Part shown: positions 11,211 to 23,791 of the stretch, in pieces
Layout of the letters: each line of letters starts with the position of its first letter
How positions within the stretch are numbered: position 1 is the first letter of the stretch
Source: Bubalus kerabau
Lineage: Eukaryota > Chordata > Mammalia > Artiodactyla > Bovidae
Direction of reading: 5' to 3'
Length of the DNA: 64,000 nt
Assembly: GCF_029407905.1 (NCBI RefSeq)
Contig: NC_073630.1
Span: 53,283,001 to 53,347,000, forward strand
Position numbers and translations under genes: made by a program
Notes under the pieces: generated by a model
Database searches by the model: none
Told to the model about the DNA's origin: nothing
What the model saw: the letters and a program-made list of their open reading frames with translations, nothing else

Positions 11211-13394
11211 TTCTTTATCAATTAAGAGTTTTATAATTTGTTATGATATATATTAATTCTTTAAAACAGTTCTTAAGTATATTGTTTATGCCTTGGATTC
11301 AACAAAATACAAAATACATCTTCCCTTTGAAAGAGATTAGAGTCACATACTAATACCTAAAAGTATAAATAAAAGCTAAAGTAGAAAAGAACATTCTTGT
11401 GTTATACATAATGTAAAATCCAGTTAAGAATAATTAGGTTAAAGTTGCCTAGCAATTTACAGTACTAATATTATAAATATATATAAAACATTTTCCCCAT
11501 AGGAAATATTCACGGGAAGCTATTTAAATAAATTCTTCAAAATTGTACTATTAAACAGATCATGTGTACTTCAGTATGTTGCTTCCTTAGCCAAAAGAAG
11601 TTCCAAATGCTTTACTTTATAACAATCCTGGTAGCACTAATGTGGGGAGGGAGCCAGGTATCTTTCTGAGCACTGAATCTAAATTTTGGTCCAAGATTTG
11701 TGTTTTGTTTCCCTAGTTTTACACAGTATATACTACCATTACTTAGTGCTACATACATAATAAGGAAGCAACACTCCACCTGCATACTCCCTCTTTTCTT
11801 AGCTATATCTTTCAAATAATATTCTCTGTTTTTCCATTGATATCTGGGGATTTATGTGCCTTATTCCACTGTGCATTGATCGGTGTATAAATCCCCACAA
11901 TATATTTCTTTTCCAGGTTTTGTTATATATTTCAGACCAAATGTTACTGTCATATTTTTAGAGCTTATACCACACAAACTACAGATAATTCAATAGACCA
12001 AGCAACATAATTCACTTCTTATTCTGCTAAAAAAATATGCTTGAGAAATGTTTCTGAAAATTTAACAATAGTTAACATGTGCCTTCAGTTTTTGAATATG
12101 GTTATTCTTGCTGAAATTTATAGAAAAAAACAAGAGCAATTTTCTGAAAGGAATATTGTTATTATCATTTATGTTTATAACACACAGTCTGACAGAACAA
12201 AGTAAATCACATTTATAATATAAATAAGTTGTTAGAATATATCTAATAAAGATTGTCAGTGTAGGGTTGGGTTAAGCATCCAATAACTTATATGAAATTC
12301 ATTCTATGATTTTTCTTATGTGGTATTTATTGGTACAGCTTTGATGCATAGCAGAGCATCTGAAAGTTGTTTTAAAATGTTGTATTAAATCAATTCAATC
12401 AAGAAATACTACAGTTAAGACACTTTGCTCCTACTTTAAAATGCATGCAACATTCATTTTACACCATAGCAATCATTCAGCTAAATTTTTTTTTTGAAAA
12501 AGGTGAGCAATATTCAAAGAAAAAAATTAAAGGAACCATTTTATCTAACAGTAAAGTAATCAACTGAAAAACAGTTATATTAGTTCAGTTTTGTTGGATC
12601 CAGTTATATATTGCATAGAATTAGGATTCACTATTGTGATGAAGATGCAATAGGAACCTATGAATATCCCAGTCACTTCAAAAATCACCTGAAAGGAAAG
12701 TGCTTGGAATATAGCAGATACAAAATTAATTGACTTGGGATCTATTTGTTACATGAAATAATTGCAAGCTAGAGCATTGATATGATGATCAAAAAGTGAC
12801 ACTTTTGGAAATGTATTTTCACAAAGGTATTGAACATGGATTCTTACAATCTTGCATATGAAATGTCTCTCCAGAACAAATATGTAGAAGCTGATCATTT
12901 TAGATGGGTATGGCTATGGATCATAATGTTAATTTATCTGAATTGGCATGTAGACTCATAAAAATTAAGACTGTGTTATGCATTTAATGATCACAAATTT
13001 ATGAAAAACAAAAAAAACCTATTCCAGTTAAGCTTATTGCTGCATCCTGAAATTTCATCATAAAGACAAGCCTTTTCACATTCAACTATCTTCTTTGGGC
13101 TGTTGTGAGTATACGGTAATTGTAGTATTTGACAGTGACTCAAGACTTTCACTTTATTTTTCAAATGTTAGAGATATTCCATTAAGTCCAGCCTTCATGA
13201 CAACAAAATTACATGAGTTAAATAAGACAGATTTAATAAATACAAGTAATTTTTGAGCCTTGAGATGTCTTCATATTAAGCTTTTTAATTTATATCATAA
13301 ATTCCAAAATACTTACTATCAAAGATTTTGGAATACCTCCTGGCATTACATCAAGCTAGGTAAAATACATGAAGTAGTGAATCAGTATTTTTCA
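11211..13394. other. AT-rich intergenic DNA
   Basis: No recognised gene. The segment around 11580-11815 is slightly less AT-rich and contains a 67-aa minus frame without recognisable features. The rest shows nothing I can name. Confidence 0.45.
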
Positions 13395-13492
13395 GTGCAT
13401 TCACAGTGCACTGAATGTATAAATTCAGTGCATTTACAATGTATACATACAATGAATGTATAAATTCAGTGCATCCATAATGTATAAATAAA
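13395..13492. repeat. Degenerate ~41-bp tandem repeat
   Basis: The unit GAATGTATAAATTCAGTGCA recurs about 41 bases apart (from about 13413 and 13454), with related partial units on both sides (CAGTGCATTCACAGTGCAC at left, ATAATGTATAAATAAATC at right). It looks like a small, decayed minisatellite. Confidence 0.6.
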
Positions 13493-14212
13493 TCTCTACA
13501 TTTATGTTTTAACTTATATTGCTCTACTCTGAGTGCTAAAACTTAAGAAGTACAGATCTTCCTTGACTTATGAGGGAGTTACATCCTGATAAACCTACTA
13601 TAAATTGAAAATATTCTAAATAAAAAATGCATTTAATACATTCAAAATACTGAACATCATAGTTTACCTAGCCTACCCAGAACATGCTGAGAACATTTAC
13701 ATTAGTCTACAGTTGGGCAAAATTAAACCCATTTTATAACAAAGTGTTGACTATCTCATGGAATATATTAGATAATACACTTAAAGTCAAAAACAGAATG
13801 GTTGTATGATACAGAATTGTTGTACGTTTATCAGTTGTTTACCCTTGTGATCATATGGTTAACTGTGAGGAACGGCTCACTATCACTGCCCAGCATCATA
13901 AGAGAGTATCACAAGGCATATTGCTAGCATGAAAAAAGATAAAAATTCAAAATTTGAAGTACAGTTTGTACTGAATACATATAACATTGGCCCCATTATA
14001 ATGTTTAAAATGAACAGTATGAAAAAGCAAAAAGATATGACACTGAAGGATGAACTTCCCAGGTCAGGAGTTGTCCAAATTACTACTGGAGAAGAGTTGA
14101 GTAATAACTCCAGAAAGAATGAAGAGATGGAGCCAAAGCTAAAACAACACCCAGTTGTGAATGTGACTAGTGATAGAAGCAAAGTGTGATGCTGAAAAGA
14201 AGACTATTGCAT

Positions 14213-16162
14213 AGGAACCTGGAATGTTAGGTTAATGAATCAAGGCAAATTGAAGTTATCAAACAGGAGATGGCAAAAGTGAACATTGACATTTTAGGAA
14301 TCAGTGAATTAAAATGGACCGGAATAGGTGATTTTAACTCAGATGACATTTGTATCTACTACTATGGGCAAGAATCCCTTGGAAGAAATCGAGTAGCTCT
14401 CATAGTCAACAAAAGAGTCCAAAATGCAGTACTTGGGTGCAATCTCAAAAATGACAGAATGATTTTGTTCATTCCCAAGGCAAACCATTCAATATCACAG
14501 TAATCCAGGTCTATGCCCCAACCACTAATGCCAAAGAAGCTGAAGTTGAACAGCTCTATAATAACCTAGAAGACCTTCTAGAACTACCTCCCCAAAAAGT
14601 TGTCCTTTTATCATAGGGAACTGGAATGTAGAAGTAAGAGGTCAAGAGATACCTGGATTAACAGGCAAGTTTGGCCTTGGAGTACAAAATGAAGCAGGGA
14701 AAAGGCTATTAGAGTTTTGCAAGAGAATGCACTGGTCATAGCAAACACACTCTTCCAACAACATGAGGTGACTCCACACATGGACATCACCAGATGATCA
14801 ATAACAAAATCAGTTTGATTATATTCTTTGCAGCCAAAGAGGGAGAAATTCTATACAGTCAGGAAAAAAAAAAAAAAAAAAGACCAGGAGCTGACTGTGG
14901 CTCAGACCATGAATCTCTTATTGCCAAATTCAGACTTAAATTGAAGAAAGTGGGGAAAACCACTAGACCATTCAGGCATGACCTAAATCAAATCCCTTAC
15001 AATTATATAGTGGAAGTGACAAATGGATTCAAGGGATAAGATCTGATAGATAGAAGGCCTGAAGAACTATGGAAGGAGGTTCATGACATTGTACAGGAGG
15101 CAGTGATCCAAACATTCACCAAGAAAAAGAAATGAAAAAAGGCAAGATGGTTGTCTGAGGAGGCCTTACATATATCTGAGGAAAGAAGAGAAGCAAAAGG
15201 CAAAGGAGAAAAGGAAAGATATATCAATCAGAATGCAGAGTTCCAAAGAATAGCAAGGAGAGAGAAGAAAACTTTCCTAAGTGATCAATGCAAAGAAATA
15301 GAGGAAAACAATAAAATGGGAAAAACTGGAGATCTCTTCCAGGAAATGAGAGATACCAAGGGAACATGTCATGCAAAGATCGGCACAATATCCATAACAT
15401 AACGACAGAAATGTTATAGATCTTTAACAGAACAAGGAGATACTAAGAAGAGGTGGCAAGAATACACAGAAAAACTATACAAAAAAACATCTAATGACCT
15501 TAGATAATCATAATGGTGTGATCACTCAACTAGAGCCAGACATTCTGGAGTGCAAAGTCAAGTAGGCCTTAGGAAGCATCACTACCAACAAAGCTAGTGG
15601 AGGTGATGGAATTCCAGCTGAGCTATTTCAAATCCTAAAAGATGATGCTGTGAAAGTGCTGCACTCAATATGCCAGCAAATTTGGAAAGCAGCAGTGGCC
15701 ACAGGACTGGAAAAAGACAGTTTTCATCTCAATGCCAAAGAATGTTGAAACTACCACACAATTGCACTCATCTCACATGCTAGGAGAGTAATCTCAAAAT
15801 TCTCGAAGCTAGGCTTCAAAAGTACATGAACCGAGAACTTCCAAATTCATAAACTGGATTTCTAAAAGGCAGAGGAACCAGAGATCAAATTGCTAGTATC
15901 CATTGGATCATAGAGAAAGCAAGAGAATTTCAGAAAAAGATCTACTTCTGCTTCATTGACAATGCTAAAGCCTTTGACTCTGTGGATCACAATAAACTGT
16001 GGGAAATTCTTTAAAAAAATGGGAATACCAGACCACCTTATCTGCCTCCTAAAAAATATGTATGCAAGTTAAGAAGCAACAGTTAGAACTGGACATGGAA
16101 CAACAAACTGGTTCCAAATCAGGAAAGAAGTATGTCAAGGCTGTATATTGTTACCCTGCTTA
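14213..16162 (+). pseudogene. BovB endonuclease-reverse transcriptase pseudogene (5' and RT parts)
   Basis: The AP-endonuclease part reads GTWNV..LMNQ, then the ILGISELKWTGIGDFNSDD block (14270-14503), then YAPTTNAKEAEVE in a shifted frame, and then fragments toward the reverse transcriptase (DQIASIHWIIEKAREFQKK, DNAKAFDSVDHNKL). Frames shift repeatedly and there are many in-frame stops. At about 14863-14881 a normal AGCAAAAACAAGACC stretch has become a long A-run. The sequence breaks in the CILSPC motif region, where L1 copy A begins. It is non-functional and older-looking than the 43.8 and 55.6 kb copies. Confidence 0.85.
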
Positions 16163-17639
16163 TCAGGCACCCAGAAAAGCAACCCAAGTCTTCAAAAGGA
16201 GGTAGAAAAAAATATAAAAGTCGAAAAAAGAGACAAAAGAGGGAGGGACGGAGTTCCGTCCCAGGAAGTGAGTCTTAAAAAGAGAGAAGTTTCCAAACAC
16301 CAGGAAACCTTCTCATTGCCGAATCTGTGCCAAGCCTTGGAAGCACAGAGGGCAACATAACAGGGAGGAAAAATAAATAAACAATTAAAACCCGCAGATT
16401 ACAAGCACTACGGTAACTCCCCCAGCGGAGAAGCAGCGCAGACGCCTGCACACATCACTAGCAAGCGGGGGCTGGGCAGGGAGGTGCAGCGCGGGCTGCA
16501 TCACTTAGAGTAAGGATCTGGCCTGAATATCCAGAGCGCTATCTGAGCGAAATAATTTGGGCTTGCAAACCAGACTGTGGGATATCTACCACGTGAAAAG
16601 CCAGTCCTAGCCTAAGACACCACCAGGCCCCCGCACAGAACAAAGGACTGAACAGAGATAGCCAGCTGCAGACCATCCCCCTCCGGTGACAGGCAGCCAG
16701 AGCCGGAAGGGGGCAATCGCAGCCCCAGAGAGACATTATCTATAAAACTGTAAGCAGGCTTTTTTGCTAACTAAAACTTCTTGGGGGTCTGGACGGTCAA
16801 CATCTGCCTGAGAAGGTGCGCGGGTTGTACATCTAGATAACCGAGCGGCAGGAAGGCAATAAGTCGCAGCAATCGCGCTCACCAAACACCTCATCACCTG
16901 AGCTTCTCAGACCTGGGAAGGGCACAAAACGCAGGCCCAAACGAGTTTGCGCCTCTGAGGACTACCTGAGTGCCTGAACCTGAGCAGCTTGGACCTGGGA
17001 GGTGCAAGCAGCCCAGGGCCAGCCACAGATGGTGCCTGCTGGAGCAACCTAGAGCCTGAGCAGTGTGGGCAAGGAGGCTACACACGCCGTGAGCGGGGGC
17101 AGACCCAATGCGGCTGAGGCACTGCAAGCACACGCCAGTGTTATTTGTTTGCAGGGTCCCCCCCTCCCCACAGCACGACTGAACAAGTGAGCCTAAAAAA
17201 ACTAAAAGTGTCCACCACCGCCCCCTTTGTGTCAGGGCAGAAACCAGACACTGAAGAGACCAGCAAACAGAAGAAGCTATAACAGAGGGAACCGCCTTGG
17301 AAGCTACAGGCAATAGATTAAAACACTGTGGTTAGTACCGAGTACATAGGAAGAGGCCTATAGATCTTGAGAAATATGAGTCGGACCAAGGAACTAGCCG
17401 AAAATGAACTGACCCCACAATACCCACAACAAAACCAGAGAAAGTCCTAAATATGTTTTTACTATTTTTACACTCATTCTTTCTTTTTAATTTTTTAAAA
17501 AATTTTAAGTCCTCTATTATTCCTTTAATTTTCACTTTTATAACCTACTATTACTTTGCAAAAAAAAGACCCTATTTTTTTTCAAAGCAAACTTCATATA
17601 TATATTTTTTATAATTTTTGTGACCTTGTTTTTGTATTT

Positions 17640-18235
17640 TTTTTTCTCTCTTTCTTTTCCTTCTTCTTTTCTTTAACATTGTATTTTTGAAATTCCAAAC
17701 TCTACTCTAGATTTTTAATTTTAGCTTTTTGGTATTTGTTATCAATTTTGTACCTATATATTTTTTTTATAATTTTTGTGACTTTTTTTTTCACTCTCTT
17801 TCTTTCTCTTCTTCTTTTATATAACATTGTATATCTGAAATTCCAAACTCTACTCTAGATTTTTAATTTATGCTTTTTGGTATTTGTTATCAATTTTGTA
17901 CCTATATTTTCTATATAATTTTTGCAACTTTGTTTGTTTGTTTTTTCTCTCTTTCTTTTTCTTCTTTTTTTTTTTTAACATTGTACTTTTGAAATTCCAA
18001 ACTGTACTCTAGATTTTTAACTTTTGCTTTTTGGTATTTGTTATTAATTTTGTACGTATATTTTCTTTATAATTTTTGCGACTTTGTTTGTTTTTGTTTG
18101 TTTGTTTTTTTATCTCTTTCTTTTCCTTCTTCTTTTCTTTAACATTGTATTTTTGAAATTCCAAACTCTACTCTAGATTTTTAATTTTTGCTTTCATGTA
18201 TTTGTTACCAATTTTGTACCTTTAAGAACCCAATC
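17640..18235 (+). repeat. L1 5' UTR tandem units, copy A (4 units)
   Basis: Four T-rich units of about 150-165 bases, each containing GAAATTCCAAACTCTACTCT, then AGATTTTTAATTT, TTTTTGGTATTTGTTATCAA and TTTTGTACCTATA, starting near 17689, 17838, 17990 and 18156. They lie in the promoter-bearing 5' UTR and resemble in layout, not in sequence, the monomers of mouse L1 5' UTRs. Confidence 0.85.
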
Positions 18236-18600
18236 TTCAGGACCCATTTTTCATTAGGGAGCGAGATTACTGGCTTGATTGCTCTCTCTTCCTTTGGAGT
18301 CTCCTTTTTCTCCACCAGGTCGCCTGTGTCTCCTCCCTAACCCCTCTCTACTCTATCCAACTCTGTGAATTTATGTGTGTTCCAGACGGTGGAGAACACT
18401 TAGGAAACTGATTACTGGCTGGATCTGTCTCCCTCCTTTTCATTCCCCCCTTTTATCCCCCTGGCCACCTCTGTCTCCTTCCTCCTTCTTCTCTTCTCTG
18501 TATAACTCTGTGAACATCTCTGAGCGGTCCAGTTGTGGAGTGCACATAAGGAAGTGATTACTGGCTAGCCCACTCTCTCCTCTATTGATTCCACCTCATC

Positions 18601-19068
18601 TCATTGGGCCACCTCTAACTCCCTCCTCCCTCTTCTCTTCTCCATGTAACGCTGTGAACCTCTCTGGGTGACCCTCATGGTGGACAAACTTTTCATCTTT
18701 AACGTAGATGTTTTATCAATGGTGCTGTATAGAAGGAGAAGTTTTGAAACTACTGTAAAAATAAGACTGATAACTGGAAGCAGGAGGCTTAAGTACAAAC
18801 CCTGACTCCAGGGAATATTAATTGACAGGAGCTCATCAAACGCCTCCATACCTACACTGAAACCAAGCACCACAGAAAGGCCAACAAGTTCCAGGGCAAG
18901 ATATAACAAGCAAATTCTCCAGCAACACAGGAACACAGCCCTGAGCTCCAAGATACAGGCTTCCCAAAGTCCCCCCAAAACCATAGACATCTCATAACTC
19001 ATTACTAGACACTTCATTGCACTCCAGAGAGAAGAAATCCAGCTCCACCCACCAGAACACTGACACAA
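18601..19068 (-). other. 155-aa antisense frame in L1 5' UTR, copy A
   Basis: An open frame antisense to the L1, just upstream of ORF1. It is hydrophobic in the middle (LLLPVISLIFTVVSKLLLL-type segment) and basic at the C-terminus (YMEKRRGRRELE). Related antisense frames occur in copy C (48268-48624, 118 aa) and copy B (22103-22336, 77 aa). Primate L1s have an antisense ORF0 in the 5' UTR, but no sequence relation is claimed. It may be fortuitous. Confidence 0.35.
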
Positions 19069-19470
19069 GCTTCCCTAACCAAGAAACCTTGACAAGCCAC
19101 CTGTACAAACCCACACACAGCGAGGAAACTCCTCAGTAAAGAGAACTCCACAAACTGCGAGAATACAAAAAGGACACCCCAAACTCAGCAATATAAACAA
19201 GACGGAGAGACAGAGGAATACCCAGCAGGTAAAGGAACATGATAAATGCCCACCAAACCAAACAAAAGAGGAAGAGATAAGGAATCTATTTGATAAAGAA
19301 TTCCAAATAATGATAGTGAAATTCATACAATATCTTGAAATCAAAATGGAATCACAAATAAATAGCCTGGAGACAAGGATTGAGAAGATGCAAGAAAGGT
19401 TTAACAAGGACCTAGAAGAAATAAAAAAGTGTCAGTATATAATGAATAATGCAAGAAATGGGGGGGAGGA

Positions 19471-19483
19471 GCCAAGATGGCGG
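19471..19483 (+). promoter_or_regulatory. Putative YY1-type site at L1 start, copy B
   Basis: GCCAAGATGGCGG lies ten bases into the element, matching the CAAGATGGC core and position of the YY1 site that sets the transcription start of human L1. It is intact here. At copy C's start (about 45300) it reads GCTAAGATGGTGG, with the core changed. Function is inferred from the human element. Confidence 0.55.
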
Positions 19484-21109
19484 AGGAGTAGGACGGGGAG
19501 AACACTTTCTCCCCCACAAATTCATCAAAAGAGCATTTAAACATCGAGTAAATTCCACAAAACAACTTCCGAATGCCGGCAGAGGACATCAGGCACCCAG
19601 AAAAGCAGCCCAACTCTTCGAAAGGAGGTAGGAAAAAATATAAAAGACAAAAAAAGAGACAAAAGAGGGAGGGACGGAGTTCCGTCCCGGGAAGGGAGTC
19701 TTAAAAAGAGAGAAGTTTCCAAACACCAGGAAACCCTCTCACTGCCGAATCTGTGCCGAGCTTTGGAAGCACAGAGGGCAACATAAAAGGGAGGGGAAAA
19801 AAAAAAAAAAAATAAACAATTAAAAATCGCGGATTGTGAGCCCTACGGGAACTCCCCCAGCGGAGAAGCAGCGCAGACGCCTGCACACGGCATTAGCAAG
19901 CGGGGGCTGGGCAGGGAAGTGCGGCACGGGCTGTGTCCCTTAGAGTAAGAATCGGGCCGAATGTCCTGAGCGCTATCTGAGCGAAATAATTTGGGCTAGC
20001 AAACCAGACTGTGGGATATCTACCACGCGAAAAGCCAGCCCTAACCTAAGACACCGCCAGGCCCGCGCACAGAACAAAGGACTGAACAGAGATAGCCGGC
20101 TGCAGACCTCCCCCTCCGGTGACAGGCAACCAGAGCCGGAAGGGGGCAATCGCAGCCCCAGAGAGACACTATCTATAAAACTGTAAGCAGGCTTCTTTGC
20201 TAACTAAAACTTCTTGGGGGTCTGGACGGTCAACATCTGCCTGAGAAGGTGCGCCGGTTTTACACCCAGATAACCGAGTGGCGGGGAGGCGATAAGTCGC
20301 AGCATTGGCGCCCGCCAAGCACCTCATCGCCTGAGCTGCTCGACCTGGGAAGAACACAAAACGCAGGCCCAACCGAGTCTGCGCCTCTGAGGACTACCCG
20401 AGTGCCTGAACCTGAGCGGCTTGGACCTGGGAGCTCAGTCCAGGGCCGGCCTCTGATTGTTCCCGGCGGAACAACCTAGAGCCCAAGCAGTGTGGGCAGG
20501 GAGGTTACACGCGCCGTGAGCGGGGGCAGACCCAGTGTGGCCGAGGCACTTCGAGCGCACGCCAGTGTTATCTGTTTGCAGCATCCCTCCCTCCCTCCCC
20601 ACAGCGCGGCTGAACAAGTGAGCCTAAATTAATAAAAAAAAAAAAAAAAAAAAAATAGGGTCCTCCACCGTCCCCTTTGTGTCAGGGCGGGAACCAGACA
20701 CTGAAGAGACCAGCAAACAGAAGAAGCTCTAACAGAGGGAAACGCCTTGGAAGCTACAGGCCATAGATTAAAACCCTGTGGTTACTACGGATTACATAGG
20801 AAGGGGCCTATAGATCTTGAGAAATATAAGTCGGACTAAGGAACTGCCAAAAATGAACTGAACCCACAATACTCACAACAAAACCAGAGAAAGACCTAGA
20901 TATATTTTTACTATTTTTACGATCAATCTTTCTTTCTTTCTTTTTTTTTTTTAATTAAAAAAAAATTTTTTTAAGTCCTCTATTGTCCTTTAATTTTCAC
21001 TTTTATAACTATTACTTTGCAAAAAAAAAAAAAAAAGACCCTATTTTTTTTTTTTTTTTTTCTTCTTCAGCAAACTTCATATATATATTTTATAATTTTT
21101 TGACCGTGG

Positions 21110-21455
21110 TTTTTTTTTCTTTTTTTTTCTTTTTTCTTTTTCTTCTTTTCTTTAACATTGCATTTTTGAAATTCCAAACTCTACTCTAGATTTTTAATTT
21201 TAGCCTTTTGATATATGTTATCAATTTTGTACCTATAGTTTTTTTCATAATTGCTGTGACTTTTTTTTTTTTCCTCTGTTTCTTTCTCTTCTTCTTTTAT
21301 ATAACATCGTATATCTGCAATTCCAAACTCTACTCAAGATTTTTAATTTATGCTTTTTGGTATTTGATATCAATTTTGTACCTGTATTTTCTTTATAATT
21401 TTTGCGACATTGTTTTTGTTGGTTTGTTTGTTTTCTCTCTTTATTTTTCTTCTTC

Positions 21456-21487
<32 letters not shown>

Positions 21488-21735
21488 CGTTGTATTTTTG
21501 AAATTCCAAACTCTACTCTGGATTTTTAATTTTTGCTGTTTGGTATTAGTTATCAATTTTGTACCTGTAGTTTCTTTATTACTTTCACGACCTTGTTTGT
21601 TTTTCTTTGTTCGTTTTTTCTCTCTTTCTTTTCCTTCTCCTTTTCATTAACATCGCATTTTTGAAATTCCAAACTCTACTCTAATTTCTAATTTTTGTTT
21701 TTATGTATTTGTTACCAATTTTGTACCTTTAAGAA
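21110..21735 (+). repeat. L1 5' UTR tandem units, copy B (4 units)
   Basis: Four units with the same CAATTCCAAACTCTACTC core, near 21168, 21319, 21500 and 21664. Long T-runs (for example about 21461-21485) separate them. The count is the same as in copy A. Confidence 0.85.
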
Positions 21736-22726
21736 CCCAATCTTCAGGACCCATTTTTCACTAGTGTACGAGATTACTGGCTTGACTGCTCTCTCTCCCT
21801 TTGGACTCTCCATTTTCTCCACCAGGTCACCTGTATCTCCTCCCTAACCCCTCTCTACTCTACCCAACTCTGTGAATTTCTGTGTGTTCCAGACGGTGGA
21901 GAACACTTAAGGAACTGATTACTGGCTGGATCTGTCTCCCGCCTTTTCATTTCCCCCTTTTATCCTTCTGGCCACCTCTGTCTCCTGCCTCCTTCTTCTC
22001 TTCCCTGTATAACTCCGTGAACATCTCTGAGTGGTCCAGTTGTGGAGTGCACATAAGGAAGTGACTACTGGCTAGCCCACTCTCTCCACTATTGATTCCA
22101 CCTCATCTCATTTGGGTCACCTCTAACTCCCTCCTCCCTCTTCTCTTCTCCATGTAACGCTGTGAACCTCTCTGAGTGACCCTCACAGTAGAGAAACTTT
22201 TCATCTTTAACGTAGATGTTATATCAGTGGTGCTGTATAGAAGGAGAAGTTTTGAAACTACTGTAAAATTAAGACCGATAACTGGAAGTAGGAGGCTTAA
22301 GTCCAATCCCTGACTCCAGGGAACTCCTGACTCCAAGGAACATTAATTGACAGGAGCTCATCAAACGCCTCCATACCGACACTGAAACCAAGCACCACAC
22401 AAGGGCCAACAAGTTCCAGGGAAAGACATAACAAGCAAATTCTCCAGCAACAAAGGAACACAGCCCTGAGCTTCAAGATACAGGCTGCCCAAAGTCACCC
22501 CAAAACCATAGACATCTCATAACTCATTACTGGACATTTCATTACACTCCAGAGAGAAGAAATACAGCTCCATCCACCAGAACATCGACACAAGCTTCCC
22601 TAACCAGGAAACCTTGACAAGCCACCTGTACAAACCCACACACAGCGAGGAAACGCCACAATAAAGAGAACTCCACAAACTGCCAGAATACAGAAAGGAC
22701 ACCCCAAACTCAGCAATTTAAACAAG

Positions 22727-23653
22727 ATGAAGAGACAGAGGAATAGCCAGCAGATAAAGGAACAGGATAAATGCCCACCAAACCAAACCAAAGAGGAAGA
22801 GATAGGGAATCTACCTGATAAAGAATTCCGAATAATGATAGTGAAATTGATCCAAAATCTTGAAATTAAAATGGAATCACAGATAAATAGCCTGGAGGCA
22901 AGGATTGAGAAGATGCAAGAAAGGTTTAACAAGGACTTAGAAGAAATAAAAAAGAGTCAATATATAATGAATAATGCAATAAGTGAAATTAAAAACACTC
23001 TGGAGGCAACAAATAGTAGAATAACAGAGGCAGAAGATAGGATTAGTGAATTAGAAGATAGAATGGTAGAAATAAATGAATCAGAGAGGATAAAAGAAAA
23101 ACGAATTAAAAGAAATGAGGACAATCTCAGAGACCTCCAGGACAATATTAAACGCTACAACATTCGAATCATAGGGGTCCCAGAAGAAGAAGACAAAAAG
23201 AAAGACCATGAGAAAATACTTGAGGAGATAATAGTTGAAAACTTCCCTAAAATGGGGAAGGAAATAATCACCCAAGTCCAAGAAACCCAGAGAGTCCCAA
23301 ATAGGATAAACCCAAGGCGAAACACCCCAAGACACATAGTAATCAAATTAACAAAGATCAAACACAAAGAACAAATATTAAAAGCAGCAAGGGAAAAACA
23401 ACAAATAACACACAAGGGAATTCCCATAAGGATAACAGCTGATCTTTCAATAGAAACTCTTCAAGCCAGGAGGGAATGGCAAGACATACTTAAAATGATG
23501 AAAGAAAATAATCTACAGCCCAGATTATTGTACCCAGCAAGGATCTCATTCAAGTATGAAGGAGAAATCAAAAGCTTTTCAGACAAGCAAAAGCTGAGAG
23601 AATTCTGCACCACCAAACCAGCTCTCCAACAAATACTAAAGGATATTCTCTAG
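22727..23653 (+). CDS. L1 ORF1 protein, intact (308 aa), copy B
   Basis: An uninterrupted frame from ATG to TAG for the L1 ORF1 RNA-binding chaperone, which forms trimers and coats L1 RNA in cytoplasmic particles. Residues 1-45 are polar. About 48-125 is a heptad-rich coiled coil (INSLEARIEKMQERFNKDLE, ITEAEDRISELEDRM). About 144-240 is the RRM-like domain (YNIRIIGVPEEE, RHIVIKLTKIKHKEQ). About 241-308 is the C-terminal domain (ARREWQDILK, ARISFKYEGEIKSF). The length fits the family. The start matches the equivalent ATG of copy C. The ORF2 start follows after ~50 bases at 23705, as in a bicistronic L1. Whether it is expressed is unknown. Confidence 0.92.
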   Translation: MKRQRNSQQIKEQDKCPPNQTKEEEIGNLPDKEFRIMIVKLIQNLEIKMESQINSLEARIEKMQERFNKDLEEIKKSQYIMNNAISEIKNTLEATNSRITEAEDRISELEDRMVEINESERIKEKRIKRNEDNLRDLQDNIKRYNIRIIGVPEEEDKKKDHEKILEEIIVENFPKMGKEIITQVQETQRVPNRINPRRNTPRHIVIKLTKIKHKEQILKAAREKQQITHKGIPIRITADLSIETLQARREWQDILKMMKENNLQPRLLYPARISFKYEGEIKSFSDKQKLREFCTTKPALQQILKDIL

Positions 23654-23704
23654 ACAGGAAACACAAAAATTGTGTATAAATTCGAACCCAAAACAATAAA
23701 GTAA

Positions 23705-23791
23705 ATGGCAACGGGGTCATACTTATCAGTAATTACCTTAAACGTAAATGGGTTGAATGCCCCAACCAAAAGACAAAGACTGGCTGAATGG
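23705..23791 (+). pseudogene. L1 ORF2 N-terminal stub, copy B
   Basis: The first ~29 codons of ORF2 (SYLSVITLNVNGLNAPTKRQ region of the endonuclease, whose NVNG motif includes an active-site Asn) end at the right-hand 12-bp repeat. The endonuclease is therefore lost almost completely, along with all of the reverse transcriptase. Confidence 0.88.

Larger units (their letters stand above)
19461..23791 (+). mobile_element. L1 copy B: intact 5' end, truncated 3' end, no poly(A)
   Basis: Starts at the true L1 5' end (GGGGGGAGGAGCCAAGATGG) and carries the whole 5' UTR (about 3.27 kb), intact ORF1 (22727-23653) and only about 29 codons of ORF2 (ATG at 23705). It is inserted in copy A's ORF1 and flanked by the 12-bp repeat ATGCAAGAAATG (19449-19460 and 23792-23803). 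There is no 3' UTR and no A-tail at the 3' junction. Ordinary L1 insertions lose the 5' end and keep the tail; this one shows the opposite. Confidence 0.9.

Noticed and set aside
20983..21650. Phe/Lys-rich frames in copy B 5' UTR
   Set aside because: They are translations of T-runs in the L1 5' UTR tandem units and have no coding signature.
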